A DNA stretch of 64,000 nucleotides, taken from contig VFFE01009182.1 in NCBI GenBank assembly GCA_008921705.1, forward strand, positions 3,050,757-3,114,756, written 5' to 3'. Both the position numbers and the translations under genes were made by a program. The stretch is from Burhinus oedicnemus (Eukaryota > Chordata > Aves > Charadriiformes > Burhinidae). The notes beneath the pieces are model-generated. The model was not told where the DNA came from and searched no databases. It was given only the letters and a program-made list of their open reading frames with translations. Below are positions 11,358 to 24,375 of this stretch, piece after piece. Position 1 is the first letter of the stretch, and every line of letters begins with the position of its first letter.

Positions 11358-14345
11358 GAAACTTGTGGGGACACTGAAGGGTCAAGTCTTGTTTTTGTTG
11401 CTGTTTAAATGTCAGCACTTGTCAACAGTTATCACAGCAGTATTAGGGACCTGTACTTCTTTTTTCTTACAATAAGAATACCATATATTACACATGATGA
11501 TGGTTAGTAAATGTTGACTTCTGCTCTATCCTTTGAAATGTTTATTGAGGTCTGAGACTGTAGGCACCTTAACAGTTCATTTAAATGTGCAGCAGTCACA
11601 GCTGTGCCAATTTAATGTTTGCTAATATGGTGCTGTTGAATTTTCAAATGTACAAAAATGAAGAGTGAAAACTAGAAAAAAAAGCTTTTTTTTTTTTCCC
11701 AACAGAAACTGTAATTGCCACTGTGGACAAGTCTATAGCAAAGATGTTCAGCCATATACTGAGAAGCAGATCTTATACAGCCTCGGCATCGTTTTCTGCT
11801 CAATTTAGGCTGAGGCCAGCCATGCACAAAGAGGAAGAGTTGCCTTGTCTCAGCCCAGGCCCCGTGTCCTCACAGTTCACATGGCTCTAGGAATGCTTTG
11901 GCCACAAAATTAGTTTGGTCAGCTGATCTGACTGCAAACTGATTAGAGAAAGAGATGTGTGCAAATGGCGAGAGAAGACAAAAGTGGGAAATTATTTGGT
12001 AACAGAGATGCCCTTTTTGGGGACTGCTGAGAAAATGGAAGCAAGTTGTAAAAGCAGAGAGGGTAGAAGAAAAAGAGAAAGGAACAGACAATGCTTGATC
12101 TATAGGGGAAGCTGAGTGTAAGAAAAAGACCTTAACTTTCTGTTGATTCAGTTTCAGGGATTACTTCAGAAAGGTTGGGAAATTTAATCAATAATGTGCA
12201 CAAGTGCCATATTTTTATGTGTTTGTATGCTTCTTGAGTCAATTAAGGCAAACTGATGTAAGACACAACTGGAGTTTGGAACCCTTCAAAGGTCATATTT
12301 CTGTTTGTTTCTGTTGCCACATGTCCCAGAAGAATGGACTATAATCCTAGTTTACCCTGGGTAAATACGGTTGTGGAGCCTAAAAATATATAAGCCCTGC
12401 AGTCCAGTTCTTCTGCAGGTTTTATAGGTCCATACTAAGAATGGCAACAACAAAGTGAGGGTGAAAAAGAGTGAGAATGTAAAGAGAGGGTGAAATACAG
12501 CGATGCCACCAAATCAGGTTAAGACTAGAAAGCATCTGAGAGTACAGGTGGGGTGTACCACCCAGTGGAAATCTTTCCCGGAAAGTGATTGGATCTTTAA
12601 GAGACAAAACGGAAACGAAAAAGAAAGAAAGGAAAAAAAAGAACAAATCCCTGTCTTCAGGAAAGCTGTCTCCAAGTAGTGCTTGACACTGCTTGGATCC
12701 CACACTATACAGAGCAACTGTTTCCCCCATAGTCGTTTATATAATTATAACCTTGCTTCTCCTTTCACCTTCAGAGTGGGAGGTTTTGTAATTCTTGCTA
12801 ATTTCAGGCAGATCTCACACTGTTTCATGAGGAACACTTTATATAACACAAGTGTTTCCGTGTGGCTAATGCTGTGTTTGAAGTTTTCATGGATGATAGG
12901 ATATTTCCTTTCCTTCAGTAGTTGAAATTAAACTGAAGATTTTGTGCTGCTCACAGTTTAAAAATTTGGCCATTTTCAGGCAGCAGATGTGACAGGGCCC
13001 AGGCCTAGTGGGAGTTTTACTGGTGGCTTTTTTTAAGTTGACACTGGCTGGGTGGTCAGTGCTTCAACCAGTGAATTATTAAGCAGACCTCAGTTCCAGC
13101 AATATAGTGGGACCTGAGAAACAGTCACAGTGTCTGTAGTGGTATGCAGCAGTTTAGTATAGATATATCCAGGCTAGTTCAAGTACCAGGGAAGTACAAG
13201 TGAATCAGCACACTCTCCTGATATTTCTGGGATAACACTCATATGAGGTGTCCACAGCAACTCGGTTATCTCTACATACTGCATCATATAAACTTACCTT
13301 CAGATTCAAGTAGGACATACTCAGCAAAGTCAGGTTATATGTATGTATATATGTTTTCACTGTAAAAACAAAGCATAAGTGCTGATAGTTGTCCAGTTTT
13401 ACTTCTTCATTACGATCAGGCTGTGGTTTTTTGTCTAGCTCTTTCCTTCTCCAGCAATGCTTTAAATCTTTTGCTTGTCTTCCCTGCTTTGGCTGCACTT
13501 TAACAGTGTTTGAGTGAAGACAACATCCAGGAAATCCTTCTCTTGTGCTGCCAGTTTGCTAGGATCTGAAACCAGATTTCTCGCATGATATCAATAAAAC
13601 CTGTAATTGGAGAAAAGGTACCGAAAATGACATTTTTACACTTTGTGAACAAAAAAAGATATGAAGAGGTAGGCAGAAAACCATCAAGTGCACTATGATT
13701 CACTGCAGGGGTGCAAACAAAATTCCTTAATGACAGAGTTCTCACTGACAAGTTCTGTTTGATTTTGCCTTTAGAGTTGTCAGTGCTAATGACAAGCAAC
13801 TCTGCTTGGAACTTATTTGCATAACATATTGTACAGTGCACACTGTGTAGAAGTGGATGAGAGAAAGAAAGTGAGGCCACCCTGAGATTGTCTCCCCATG
13901 AGAACTCCATTTAATGAATTACTAAGAACCAAGAGAATATTGAACAAAGAAATCTCTTCCAGTACAGCTAGTGGAGCACCAGAGTGGGCATTGCCATGTG
14001 GCACTACTATGGTCAGCAGGGAATAAAGATTTGAAGACAGACCCATAGATGGGATTAGTCTGATTAAATGTAGATATCTACCTCTGAGTTAATCAACTTT
14101 GGCTCCACTCAGCAGTGGGAAAAACATGAGTCTTCATTTGGCCAGATGAATTTCCCATTAAAGAAAATTATAAGGGAAACCTTTAGTGATTTTCAGATTT
14201 AAACATTTAGACTAGAGATGCCTGAAGTAAAGTGAGGTAAATGCCCTCTTAGTCCCCACTGTATATTCTCCACTGTATTGGAAAACAACTACCCAAAAAT
14301 TTAGAGACAAAAAAGCTGTTTTGAACAAAAACAGTCACAAAAAAG
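11358..14345. other. AT-rich sequence without a recognisable gene
   Basis: Nothing is supported as a gene. A small perfect hairpin, TTTACCC-T-GGGTAAA, lies at 12351-12365. On the minus strand near 13465-13620 an acceptor-like sequence is followed by about 35-40 open codons in two frames, which I discuss among the rejected items. Confidence 0.55.
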
Positions 14346-14398
14346 TGTCATATCATGTCAATGGAATTGCTACACTAAGTCAGATCCTCCTTTCCCTC
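14346..14398. repeat. Possible palindromic amniote repeat fragment
   Basis: CATGTCAATGGAATTGCTACAC followed by AGTCAGATCCTCC resembles one arm of a common reptile repeat with a CAATGGAGCTAC motif and an AGATCC-type end. The match is short and I remember it only approximately. Confidence 0.3.
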
Positions 14399-17300
14399 AG
14401 ATTGCTGAAAACCTAAGTGAGAAAAGTTCCACCACTGTAAAACAATGTATGTGAAGGCCCAGAAAATAAGAATGTCTATTTCTTTTTGATTAATTTGCCT
14501 GTCACTGATTTACAACCAGCTGTGAATTGAGATGTATTTATTTAATGGCTTAAATAATTTTAATCATTAATTTTACTTTAGATTGGAAACCCAATTCAAC
14601 GTCCATGTTATACTTCAAACTTAGAAGTAACTTGTTGCAAGGTTTTGTTCTGACACTTGACAGGTCAGATTCCCCAAAATGTTTGTACAAGTAGCTCTGT
14701 TGAGGCAGATGGGAGTGCTGAAAATATTAGAAGCAAAGCTGGGCTTGGTATGTAGTTATTTAAATGACACGCAATTGCTTAATGGACTGATAGGCTATGT
14801 CGAAACTGTGGGATGTGGAGCTGGCACCTTGACACTTATGGACTTTGCATCAGGATGAAATTCAGGCATGCACCTTTCTGCCTCAGTCTGAATGGCACCC
14901 TGGTGTCTGTTGAAGAGGAGAGGGGAAGGTAGAAGCCGTGATGCTCTCTGACACGTCCCTGGTGTGAGTGACTCGGGGATGTGGCCAGAAAAATGTATCA
15001 TCTTGCAGGTTTCATGGGGCTGTAGGAATCACGCCTGTTGCATTCAGTCTCCATTCATGGGCATGTGGTAATAATTAAGTTGTTTTCATTTGATATCTGA
15101 ATATGTAAAAGTGCTTAGATTTAAAGTTTCTTTTTTCTCAGATAGGCTAGTATGTGTAGCACATACATACAGAAACTGCAGCAACAGTGTCTGAGAAGAG
15201 ATGCATGAATATTAACTTCTCCCATAGACATCCACTGTTTTGTCTGGAGAAGGCTTGGAGTGCAGGAGGGGAGAAACTAAAGAAAAGTTTGTGCTGCTTG
15301 TGTGTTGCATGGTTAAAGGAAGCATCTTAGTATTCAGGATTCTTGGGCTGCCAGTTTCCTTAAATGTTAAGTTAATAAGAAAATGTCTGGACTTTCTTTT
15401 TTTAAAGAGTAATATAAGCCAGTAAATCACAGGGCAATAATTGGTCCATAATCAGCAGGATTTTTCATGGTCTTTTTTATGCTCTAGCATCATAAATCAA
15501 AACAAGAAACCATAAGTATAGTGCAAAGATTCCCTAACCTGGAGTTCATCCAGCACCTGCAAATGGAGTTCTGCATTTCCAGATTCCCTCTTCCGTTAGT
15601 CCATCCAGTACCCCATTTTACAAGAAAGCATCTCCCCTAAGCTCCCGTGTTGAGAGAGGGGAAGATGAAACTGATATTAACCCCTCATATTCAGGCAATT
15701 AGGCAATTTGTTCCTGTGCAACTAGTCTGGAAGCTATCATGCTGAAATACTGTTTATGAACTCTAAAGGAACTTATTTCAGTTGGATAATGGTTAATTTA
15801 CAGCCAGAGCTTAAAAGGGCAGGAAAAGATAGGAGCACAATTGGGTTCCGTCCATGATGGGGAAAAATAAATATCTCACAGAAAGAGGTATCTGAAATTC
15901 AGATCACACTGAGATGCAAAGAAAGCTGTGAAAAGCAGTAGGAGGGTGATTGTATTCCAATTAGATTTCTTCTGCTCATATAAAACAGACTTGGACTGAA
16001 AGTTAATCATCTGATTTATGGATCTTGGTTGGAGTGAAACCCTATGAGCTCCTGAACAATGAGAGGCAAATGAGACAAAGGGGAAGAAAAACTGAAAATT
16101 TCTGAGACTGTGTTTCTGGGGAAAAACAAAGACAATAAAGTCTAAACATGCTCTTGGTTTAAATATTTACCTTAGTGCTATCCTCTTAAACTCATGTTCT
16201 TGCCATATAAACAAGTTGTCTTTCTTGGCCAAAGCAGTCAAAAGCAACTCTTGATTTCATGTGTCACAATCTTTTGGGCACTTGATAAATAGATTTCTAC
16301 AAGGTTTCTGCAAGACCTTCCAGAATTATGTTGCCATGGTGGGTTAGTTCATTTACATGATTGGTCATAAGCAATCTGACATCTGATCTGGGCTTGAGTC
16401 ATACATAGAAGTGCATCTATTCCTCAGCTGAATCCTTTTAAAAGCATTCCATGTGTGAGTTATACAAAAACTGCTGTCAGCCAAAGGGGAATGGCAGGAT
16501 TCATGTAACAGCCCTGCTCGGTGACAGGGTTTGGAGTGCTGTCGATCAGAGACAGGAGCACTGCCTGGCACCAGCTAGGACCCACTTACATACTCTATTT
16601 TTCCTTGAATTAATCCATCAGAAAAGCAATACCAGGGGCATTTGTGAAATGACCAACAGAATAGATGTAATGTATCATAGATGCCATTTCTTTCTGCCAT
16701 TCTTGGGTTTCAGCCTTCTGCCCAGACCAGCTGCTGGGACTGATCCAGCAAAGCTGAGTGCAAGCAGGACAAAGATGATATCGATAGGCAGAGGACAGTA
16801 CTCAAAAATTTTCTTTTAGATGAAGACATATACCTATGACGGGTAAGTCATATCCATAATTAAGCCACTTATGTAGAAGTATCGAAAGGTAGTATTTTCT
16901 ACGAAGATAGGTAAAATACTTTTCTTCGTCAAATTATACTAACTCTTCTATTTCAACCCAAAGCCAGGCTAGATTTTATATCTCTAATCTAAACCTAGAG
17001 TCCCCTTTCCACCACACTGCAGCCCTGCAGGTGTCAAGCCTGAAAATTTAACAAGTTATTTAGCTGGGTTACAATTCAAGATGAACGACTGGCCTGAAGG
17101 CCCAGATGTCCAGGTTAAACCTCAAAATTTGCAAGTTGACATCTAGGCGTCAGTCATTAATACCTTTTGCACCTTTCGTGGACATGCTCCAACAGGAAGT
17201 TCTTTACAAACTCCAGGTGGTGGGGAACACTTTCTCTTTACCAATGAAAGCTGTTACTAGGACTTTTCCCCTAGTTTCTGTGTTAGTTTGCACAGAGTGC

Positions 17301-20300
17301 TGAGACAAGGTCAAAATCTTGATCCTGATTTTCAATACATTTCCTGATCTGCATATCAAATACATAAAACCTTTTCTAAAGAGCTGTTGACAATATTCCA
17401 TCTTAACCTTCAGACCCAGTGCAGCTTCCCACCTTTCAGTGGGAAAGGGCCTGCTATCTCTTTCCCAGACAGAAACACACACTGACATATGTGTTAACAT
17501 TTTCTTCTGATGCTCTGCTCCTGTGCAACAGGAAGTAGAGCTTAGTCCCTAATTGATTATTTCTATATTCTTAATAGGGGCTATTTATAGTCAGAAATTC
17601 TCTTTAACAGCCATCTGTTCCTTATGCTGCTCCATACATGCTCTCATCCCTGACCTGAAGTAACCATGCTTTCTTCAAGGAAAGGAGGTTTAAATATTCA
17701 TGCTGGCTAGGTCTTGAATAAACTCTTAATTGGTATCACAATCTCCCACACAAAAGTGGTTTGTTCCTGCTTTAGACTTTGAGTATTTGAAATATTTACT
17801 ATAGTCAATGAGGGCATGTCTCACCTCACAGGAGATAAAATCTACTTCTTGAAAAAATTTCGTGTGTTCGGGCTTGCATTTATGAAGAACACTGAAACTT
17901 CAACCATTTGAAATGCAAAAAGTGACTTACCCAAGAAAGCACTGTTAGCATGTTAGACTAATATTGTATTTCTGTGATTGTGTTTCCATTGTGATCATAA
18001 CAAGGAAGGTACAGAAATCTTGGTGACGGGAAAACTACAGTCACTCCTGTTTTGAATTCCTAAGGTTACTTAGTTGTCCATTCTTTCAGACAACTGAAAA
18101 CTGAGGACTTGAATCAGTAGCTCCTGCACTGGCATCCTGCACCATTTGAGATACCCTAAGGTAGGTATCCAGCCTCGGACTCAGCTGCCACTCCATGAGA
18201 CCACAAGTCTTTGGCCATATCTGCCAGCCTTGTGAAGACACCCAAACCAAACTGAACCGTGAACCTTGAACCCTCTTCCTCCAGCTGCACCACCTCATCT
18301 CCCACTCCTCAAATGGAGTAACAGACACAAAGAACTAAAATGTTGGTGCAATTCATGAGCTTCCTTCTTCAAAAGAAATTGTACACCCCACCACCTAGTC
18401 ATAGCAATCTGCTGAACAAGCACCTAGTGTAGACCAATAAACGAAAGGAAACTCAGAGGTCAGTACAGGTCATTATTTTCACATACCTTTGAATAATGAG
18501 GGCATCACATGTCAGCCAGAGGAGAACAAAATGTCACATTCTCTAGCTAAAGGTCATCATCAGTCATAGGTCACGGAAGGGAGGCCAGGAAATAACCTAT
18601 GAGGTTAGGATGAGTGCACAAAGAAAGGGCAACAAATGTCAATGAAAGCATGCAGCTGTTGTGAGATGAAACAACTGAGGCACCCTTTTGTGCTGACACA
18701 GGCTTAAAAAATGTCTTTGCTGACATTTTTTTTTTAGCTGGCACTTTTATAGGACATTGACATTAATGTACCCAACCCTGAATTAGCCTTTTCTGAAAGC
18801 AACAGTTTGGAAGTTAAGTGCAGCATTTTCCAAAGAATCATAAGCATGACATTTTTATTTCAAGTGATTGATGTTACAGTGGACTTCTAGCACCAAATTC
18901 AAGTTTCATTCTCAGTCATTGCATCTGTGCAGTGTGATAGCAATCAGAAACAAATGGAGGTGGCAGTCTGCATTGCAGTAAGTTCTTTTGGAAATTCTTT
19001 CCGCCTTTACCAACAGTCAGATGTGTCATTTCATGTTTAATACATAGCATTGCATTTATCTGATTGTTTGTTTTAATTCATGGATTTCAGAAAGGTTGAT
19101 TTTAGGGTTGCCCCTGCAGTGATGACAAGCACTTGCAGGGCAATCATACAGTAAAATGATAAGGAACAGTTTAGGAATATGTGGAAATACATCCAAACTG
19201 ACAGACAACTGATGAGTGAGCTCCGTTCTTGACTCATCTGTCTTTTGCTTTCTCCTCTGAACAGCAGCACAATACCATTTTCTCTTGTCATTGTGGGTAT
19301 AAACCTGACAGTCTTACTTCATGAAATAACATGATGATGCCACAAATGCACATTAGATGAAGGACTGCTACATCTCCCACACCTATCTTACTGGACAACA
19401 CATGCAAAAAGACTGTCAAAAAAAAAAACCCAAAAAACTTTACACTGATATCTCCATTGTGGTTGGGCAACTTTGCAGGATGAATGCTATCATGGCTTAA
19501 CTCATGATGAAATGCCCATTGTGAAAGTATTGTATATTTGCATTACATTACAGAAACCAGAAAGACTGTGATCCAGAGACAGGAGAATGGTAAACTGGAA
19601 TACAGCATACTGACATCTGGTGTAGTCTGTTTGGAAATTCTCAGGTGATACTAACTTCCAAATTATTCCTGTTGCTGACTTGGCAGTCAAGTTTTTTTTC
19701 AGAGGTGATACTTGAATAATCGGTTTCCCAGTTCAGTTTATGTTTTAAGAAATTGGTTAAAAATAAAATAGAAAAGCACACAAACTCGAGGGTTCCAAGA
19801 AAGAACTAATTTTCCTCTTTTTACTCATCATTGGCTGCATATTACTAATCTGAATTCCACCCTCCATGCCCCATTTTTTCTGATAACTTTCCAAAAACTG
19901 TGGGGTATTATTGTTTTTCTTATGAAGTCAGCTTCAGTTTTGCGAAGATGCAAACACCTGCTCCGATTTGCACACCACTAATAGTCCTAGTGAAGCCGCA
20001 GATCTAACTTGATGCACTCCCTCCAGAATCCTGAAGTCAATGCTTTTATCTCTGTCTGTAACAGGACAGGATTTTTCCCTGTAAATTTCAGCAGAAGTAG
20101 AGTGCATGAGAACTAAGCATCTATGCAAATCATAACACGGGGCACAGGCTGCATAATCATTTCATCAGACTGTATTCTGACTGGGCTTATTTACAAGCTG
20201 TATTTATTTTAATTATGTGTTCTACCTATTCACTCTTCCTTATTTTGGGTGTGTAATTGGCCACCTAAGAAACATGCCATTCTTTCAGCTGCCAGGTTGA

Positions 20301-21910
20301 CTGTCTGAATTATAAGCGGAGAAAACACTTCTCAGGCAGGTTTGAATGAAATGTATTTGCAAGAGTATATGAGTTTAGAATACTCTTTCTCCAACATTCC
20401 TTTAAACAAAAGCCGCTCTGACTAATGTTAGCGGAAAAGAGGCTGAAGCATGCTCGAAAGTGGCTGAACTGGAGTTTCAGAGTTTGCCAACACTCCCACA
20501 AAGCATTTACCCATTACTCCTTCCATCTATGTGTAATTCTACTCTCAGTAAGCTCAAAGGTTTTAGGGATTTTTTATTCTGAGTATCTGCAAAGCAATGT
20601 CCAAGAAATCTCCTTTCCCATCACAGTTCTGTGTTTTTCCTACTCTGTTGAAACAGGTCAGTTAAATTACAAGCAAAATGAACTTGCTTTAGGGTTTCTC
20701 AAGTTAATAGTCTATGCATCAGAGATTTACATTTTTTTTATTACTTGAGACCAAAATAGGTTAATTTTGGTTCTAAATGTTTTAGAAAAATACTCTCCAA
20801 ATCCCAGAGAGTTCTTAATCCTTTTTTTTTTTCTTTTGTTTTGGAGAACAGGCTTTGCCAAGCCTAATTCTTATTCAGCAGAATCAATAAATAAATAAGA
20901 TTGTCTTTAAGTTGCAGAAAACTGTGATCAGTATGCTGCTGTGACCCACTGAACAACCAAAGGGCACTGGCCAATTCAGTCCCATTTCATTGTCATTACT
21001 GGTATTATGGTGACTCTGGGCTACACCCAAGGAAGGTGAGTCATAACTCTACAATAAATATTGTAGATCAAGTGCTGAAGAGGCTTTGCCCTTACAAGTA
21101 CATTATATAATACCAAATATATATATGCAAGTGCTGAGTTAAAAAGAAGTCAGTGACTTTAACATGTCATATCTATATGGAGGTCATTGAACCTTCTTTG
21201 AAAAGTCATTTTTTTCTAATGTCATCTGCTTTTCTCATGATTTTTGCCCCTCTCAACCCATATAAAATGGATGTGTATTCAATCTTGAACTAAGCATGCT
21301 TGCGATGATTGAGAAATGTCTAAGGTCAGAGCTTACAAAAAATTCATAAGGGAAGCAGCAGGCATAAAAGAGAGGGGTTTTTTTAAAGAGAGTTCATGAG
21401 CCTCTGTATGAATTGGGCATGACATATTCATGTTACTGACTTCATTTATTTAATGTGGCTCCAAATAATTGATACCAGTACAGTGATAAAAGTACAGAGA
21501 CTTCACTGCCAGAATTGTGATAATGAAGAGCCTCCCTGCTGATTTCATTCATGGGGCTGTTAGTCTGCTGGGAAAGACCTCTGATGAAAACTGGGCTGCA
21601 GCAAATGCCATAAAATAATCAAAGGCACAAAGACCTTTACCTGAGGGGAGCTTGGTCAGGGAGTGATTCAGGGTGGCAGAGGGAAAAGAGGGAAAATTGC
21701 ATTAGCTGACAAACCAGGCACAGCTTTTAAAAAAAATCTGATCCAAATTGTGAGGACTGTGTTATATACAGTAATCTGCTGCATCTTTGGAACAGATTCT
21801 AATTATGTGCCTCCAACAGCTAGTTAACTGGTATATCAACAGAGCTTCTTACCTTGCTGAATGTAGTTCAAACTTACTTTATCCCCATCTACCAGCCATT
21901 TGTTCTCTTT
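14399..21910. other. Long AT-rich stretch without a recognisable gene or repeat
   Basis: I read this on both strands and saw no exon with credible splice sites, no RNA gene and no repeat I could name. Open frames reach about 122 codons (16451-16819, plus) and look random. A run of T occurs near 20821-20831. Confidence 0.55.
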
Positions 21911-22002
21911 GCCTTAGATTGTGAGCTCTCAGAAACAGCAGCTGTCTTTTTATTATATGCTTAGCACAATGGGCTCTCTTTTTGGGCTACAGAAAATAAT
22001 CA
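21911..22002 (+). repeat. LINE 3' tail (L2/CR1-superfamily type)
   Basis: The sequence CCTTAGATTGTGAGCTCTC, a gap, CTGTCTTTTTATTATATGC, then TTAGCACAATGGG and GGGCTACAG follows the known 3' tail of an ancient amniote LINE. In that tail, TTAGATTGTAAGCTC is followed by GGGACTGTC, then AGCACAATGGGG, then GGGCTCCTAGG with a short terminal repeat. It is 5' truncated to the tail only, as is normal for dead LINE copies. No coding sequence is left. Confidence 0.75.
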
Positions 22003-22370
22003 TGTAGGCTCAAGACAGCCATACGAGTGCCGAAACACAGTTGATGTCAAGAGTCCTAGAGAGGAACTGAATATTAATATGAATCTAAAATCCTTTCGAA
22101 GCAAAAATCCCATTTGTCAACTCTGCTCATTTGTTTCACTTCATCTAAGTGTGTCAATGATTGATTAAAATTCATAAATGTGCAGCAGAGTTAGGGGATA
22201 AACGTTAAGTTATTGTTTACATATCAGAGTGCACTGAAGGCAGGAGTCTAGATGTGGAAAACTGTGTCAAGAGGAAAGGACCATGGTATGAGTCACTGCC
22301 AGGACACACTCACCAAACAATACACAATGTCCCTGTGTAAACTCTGCTAGTTATTAATCATCTGTTACAA

Positions 22371-22395
22371 TACAATAAAATAAATAAAATAAAAT
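22371..22395. repeat. AATAA-type simple repeat
   Basis: This is a short microsatellite made of AATAA and AAATA units, directly visible. Confidence 0.85.
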
Positions 22396-24328
22396 GCCTC
22401 TTACTTACAGCCCATGTTTACCTAGCTTCAGCTTCCAGTGACTGCATGTCTTGATGGTTTTTTTCTGGTAGATAAAAGAGGTTCTGCTATCAGAAACCTC
22501 TTCCTCGTGTGGGTGATTGTGAATTATGACCAAATTGCTTTAATTCCACTTGCTGTGCCTTCTCTTCATTTCATCTATGTTACCAAGCTGTCTTTATTGC
22601 ATTGGTACTTCAGATTCAAAATCTGGGTCATAGCACTTTGTGTCCTTCTTCCAGTCTTGAAGTTACTATGAAGTGTTTAAGGATAACTCCATCCTGTGGC
22701 TTCAGCTACTCTTCCAAAGTTGCTGCATCAGCAGCTCTAGTCAGAACTTGTTATGAATAATGTCTTATTCATCTTGAAACAAAACGCGCTTCAGGTGCGT
22801 TCACAGGCACCTACAACTCCTTCTTCCGCAAATGGATTGTTAGGATGTGCCTGCAGAAGGCAAGGTCGCATCTGTGGTGTACAGTTATGGGTCACACATG
22901 TTGAAGTGGATGAAGAATTAGAAAAGGCATTCTGCTAGTGGAGTTTAACTGGATTTTTTAATCAGGTACATTTGGTATGTAGCTTTCTTTAAATTGGACA
23001 GACGAGCAATTGCTGAATAGCGCTGTATCTATGCCTGCAACAGAGTCTGAAAATGGTGTGAAGAGGATTAGCTGCTGAAAAAGATGGAGCTGTTGAGAAT
23101 GTGGCTTAGAAATGCCACTGTTCTTTGAGAAAAGAGTTTAGAAAGAGTTGTTTACAGCACTGAACGCAACAGAATCTCAGTATGGGATAGAAGAAGTGCA
23201 GCGAACATGGAGACACCCTCCCACGGCTGAATGAGAACAAAAACATCAACACAAATAGGCAACAGCAAACATTGTGTGCCAAACAAATATTGCCACTAAC
23301 GCTGTGCTGGCTGCCTTTCTGTTGACGGAGTTTTCTAATACAGATGAAGAAAATTTGGGGAATAAAGGCAGAGTGCGATGTGCATGTAGTGATACAGCTG
23401 CCCTCATCTCTATTCTTTAAGAGAGAAGGAAGAAATTTAGACACTTCTTCCCACTAATTAAATTGTCACACTTCCTAAGAGCTGGGCCTTGCCCAGATTA
23501 CAGGATTTATACTGCTGAGTAAAAGAGGGCCTGGGAGCAGCTAACCACTACCCTCCAGACTGGTGACACTGCTGAGCTGTTAGTTCACATCTGGCTCTGT
23601 CTGGGACCTCTGCAACGGAGCTCTGCCTGAGGGACAGTTTGGATTTGCTTCAGGAGGTAGGTCACACCAGCAATCTCGACTAACAGGTGGCAAGGACCAC
23701 ACTGCACTGAGTTTGACTTCTTCCAGCCTGCAGAGTCCTCTTTTGTACCTTTGCACACTTCTATACGACAACCATGTGGCATGAAAAGCACCCTCCCAGC
23801 TCCAAGCTAAAGACAGCACTCTGGTAGTCTCTAGCACTGTTTAATAGGCTTTGAACTAGTGTCCTCAACCCCAAATTGTAATAGGCATGAGAGACACCCC
23901 ACAGGGCAGGAGATAAAGGACCAAGCACTGTGTAGTGTGATGGAACAGCCAGTCTGCTCTGGTGGTCCAATAGCCCTAATGAGTTTAGAAGTGGGCCAGT
24001 CAGTGCCACTCAACCTTTTGGACAGGTATTGTCCCCTGGCTCTCCTTTACTTGAGTGTGCAGAAGCATCCAAACTTTTTGAAGGCCAAACTCAATAGTCC
24101 ACTGCTATTCAGTGAGAAGACCTGTGTTAAATGAATACATCTGGGATTAGACACTCACTTGACAGCAACAACACTTTTAAAGAGAAGAACATAATAGTGA
24201 TGTTCTAATAGTTATACCTATTCCTAATCCAGCCAGTAGAACTGTAATGGTTAATTTACAGTGAAGTTAAAGTAGGTTGAAAGTTTTCATTACAGCTATT
24301 TTATGTTGGCAAATTTCATTATGACAAA

Positions 24329-24375
24329 TTATTTGAATAAATAATAAAAAATAAATTATGTTATTTGAATAAATA
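24329..24375 (+). repeat. Direct repeat of a 15-bp AT-rich unit
   Basis: TTATTTGAATAAATA occurs at 24329-24343 and again at 24361-24375. The units are internally near-palindromic and are joined by A/T-only sequence. This could form cruciform or slipped structures. Confidence 0.9.

Noticed and set aside
13465..13620. Possible minus-strand exon with reading NLVSDPSKLAAQEKDFLDVV, or a second frame with DIMREIWFQILANWQ
   Set aside because: The first frame has a stop just inside the nearby acceptor-like sequence. No good donor follows either frame, and I recognise neither protein. A protein search would decide.
20960..21050. Possible palindromic amniote repeat around TTCAGTCCCATTTCATTGTC
   Set aside because: The arms cannot be matched convincingly. 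The similarity may be chance.
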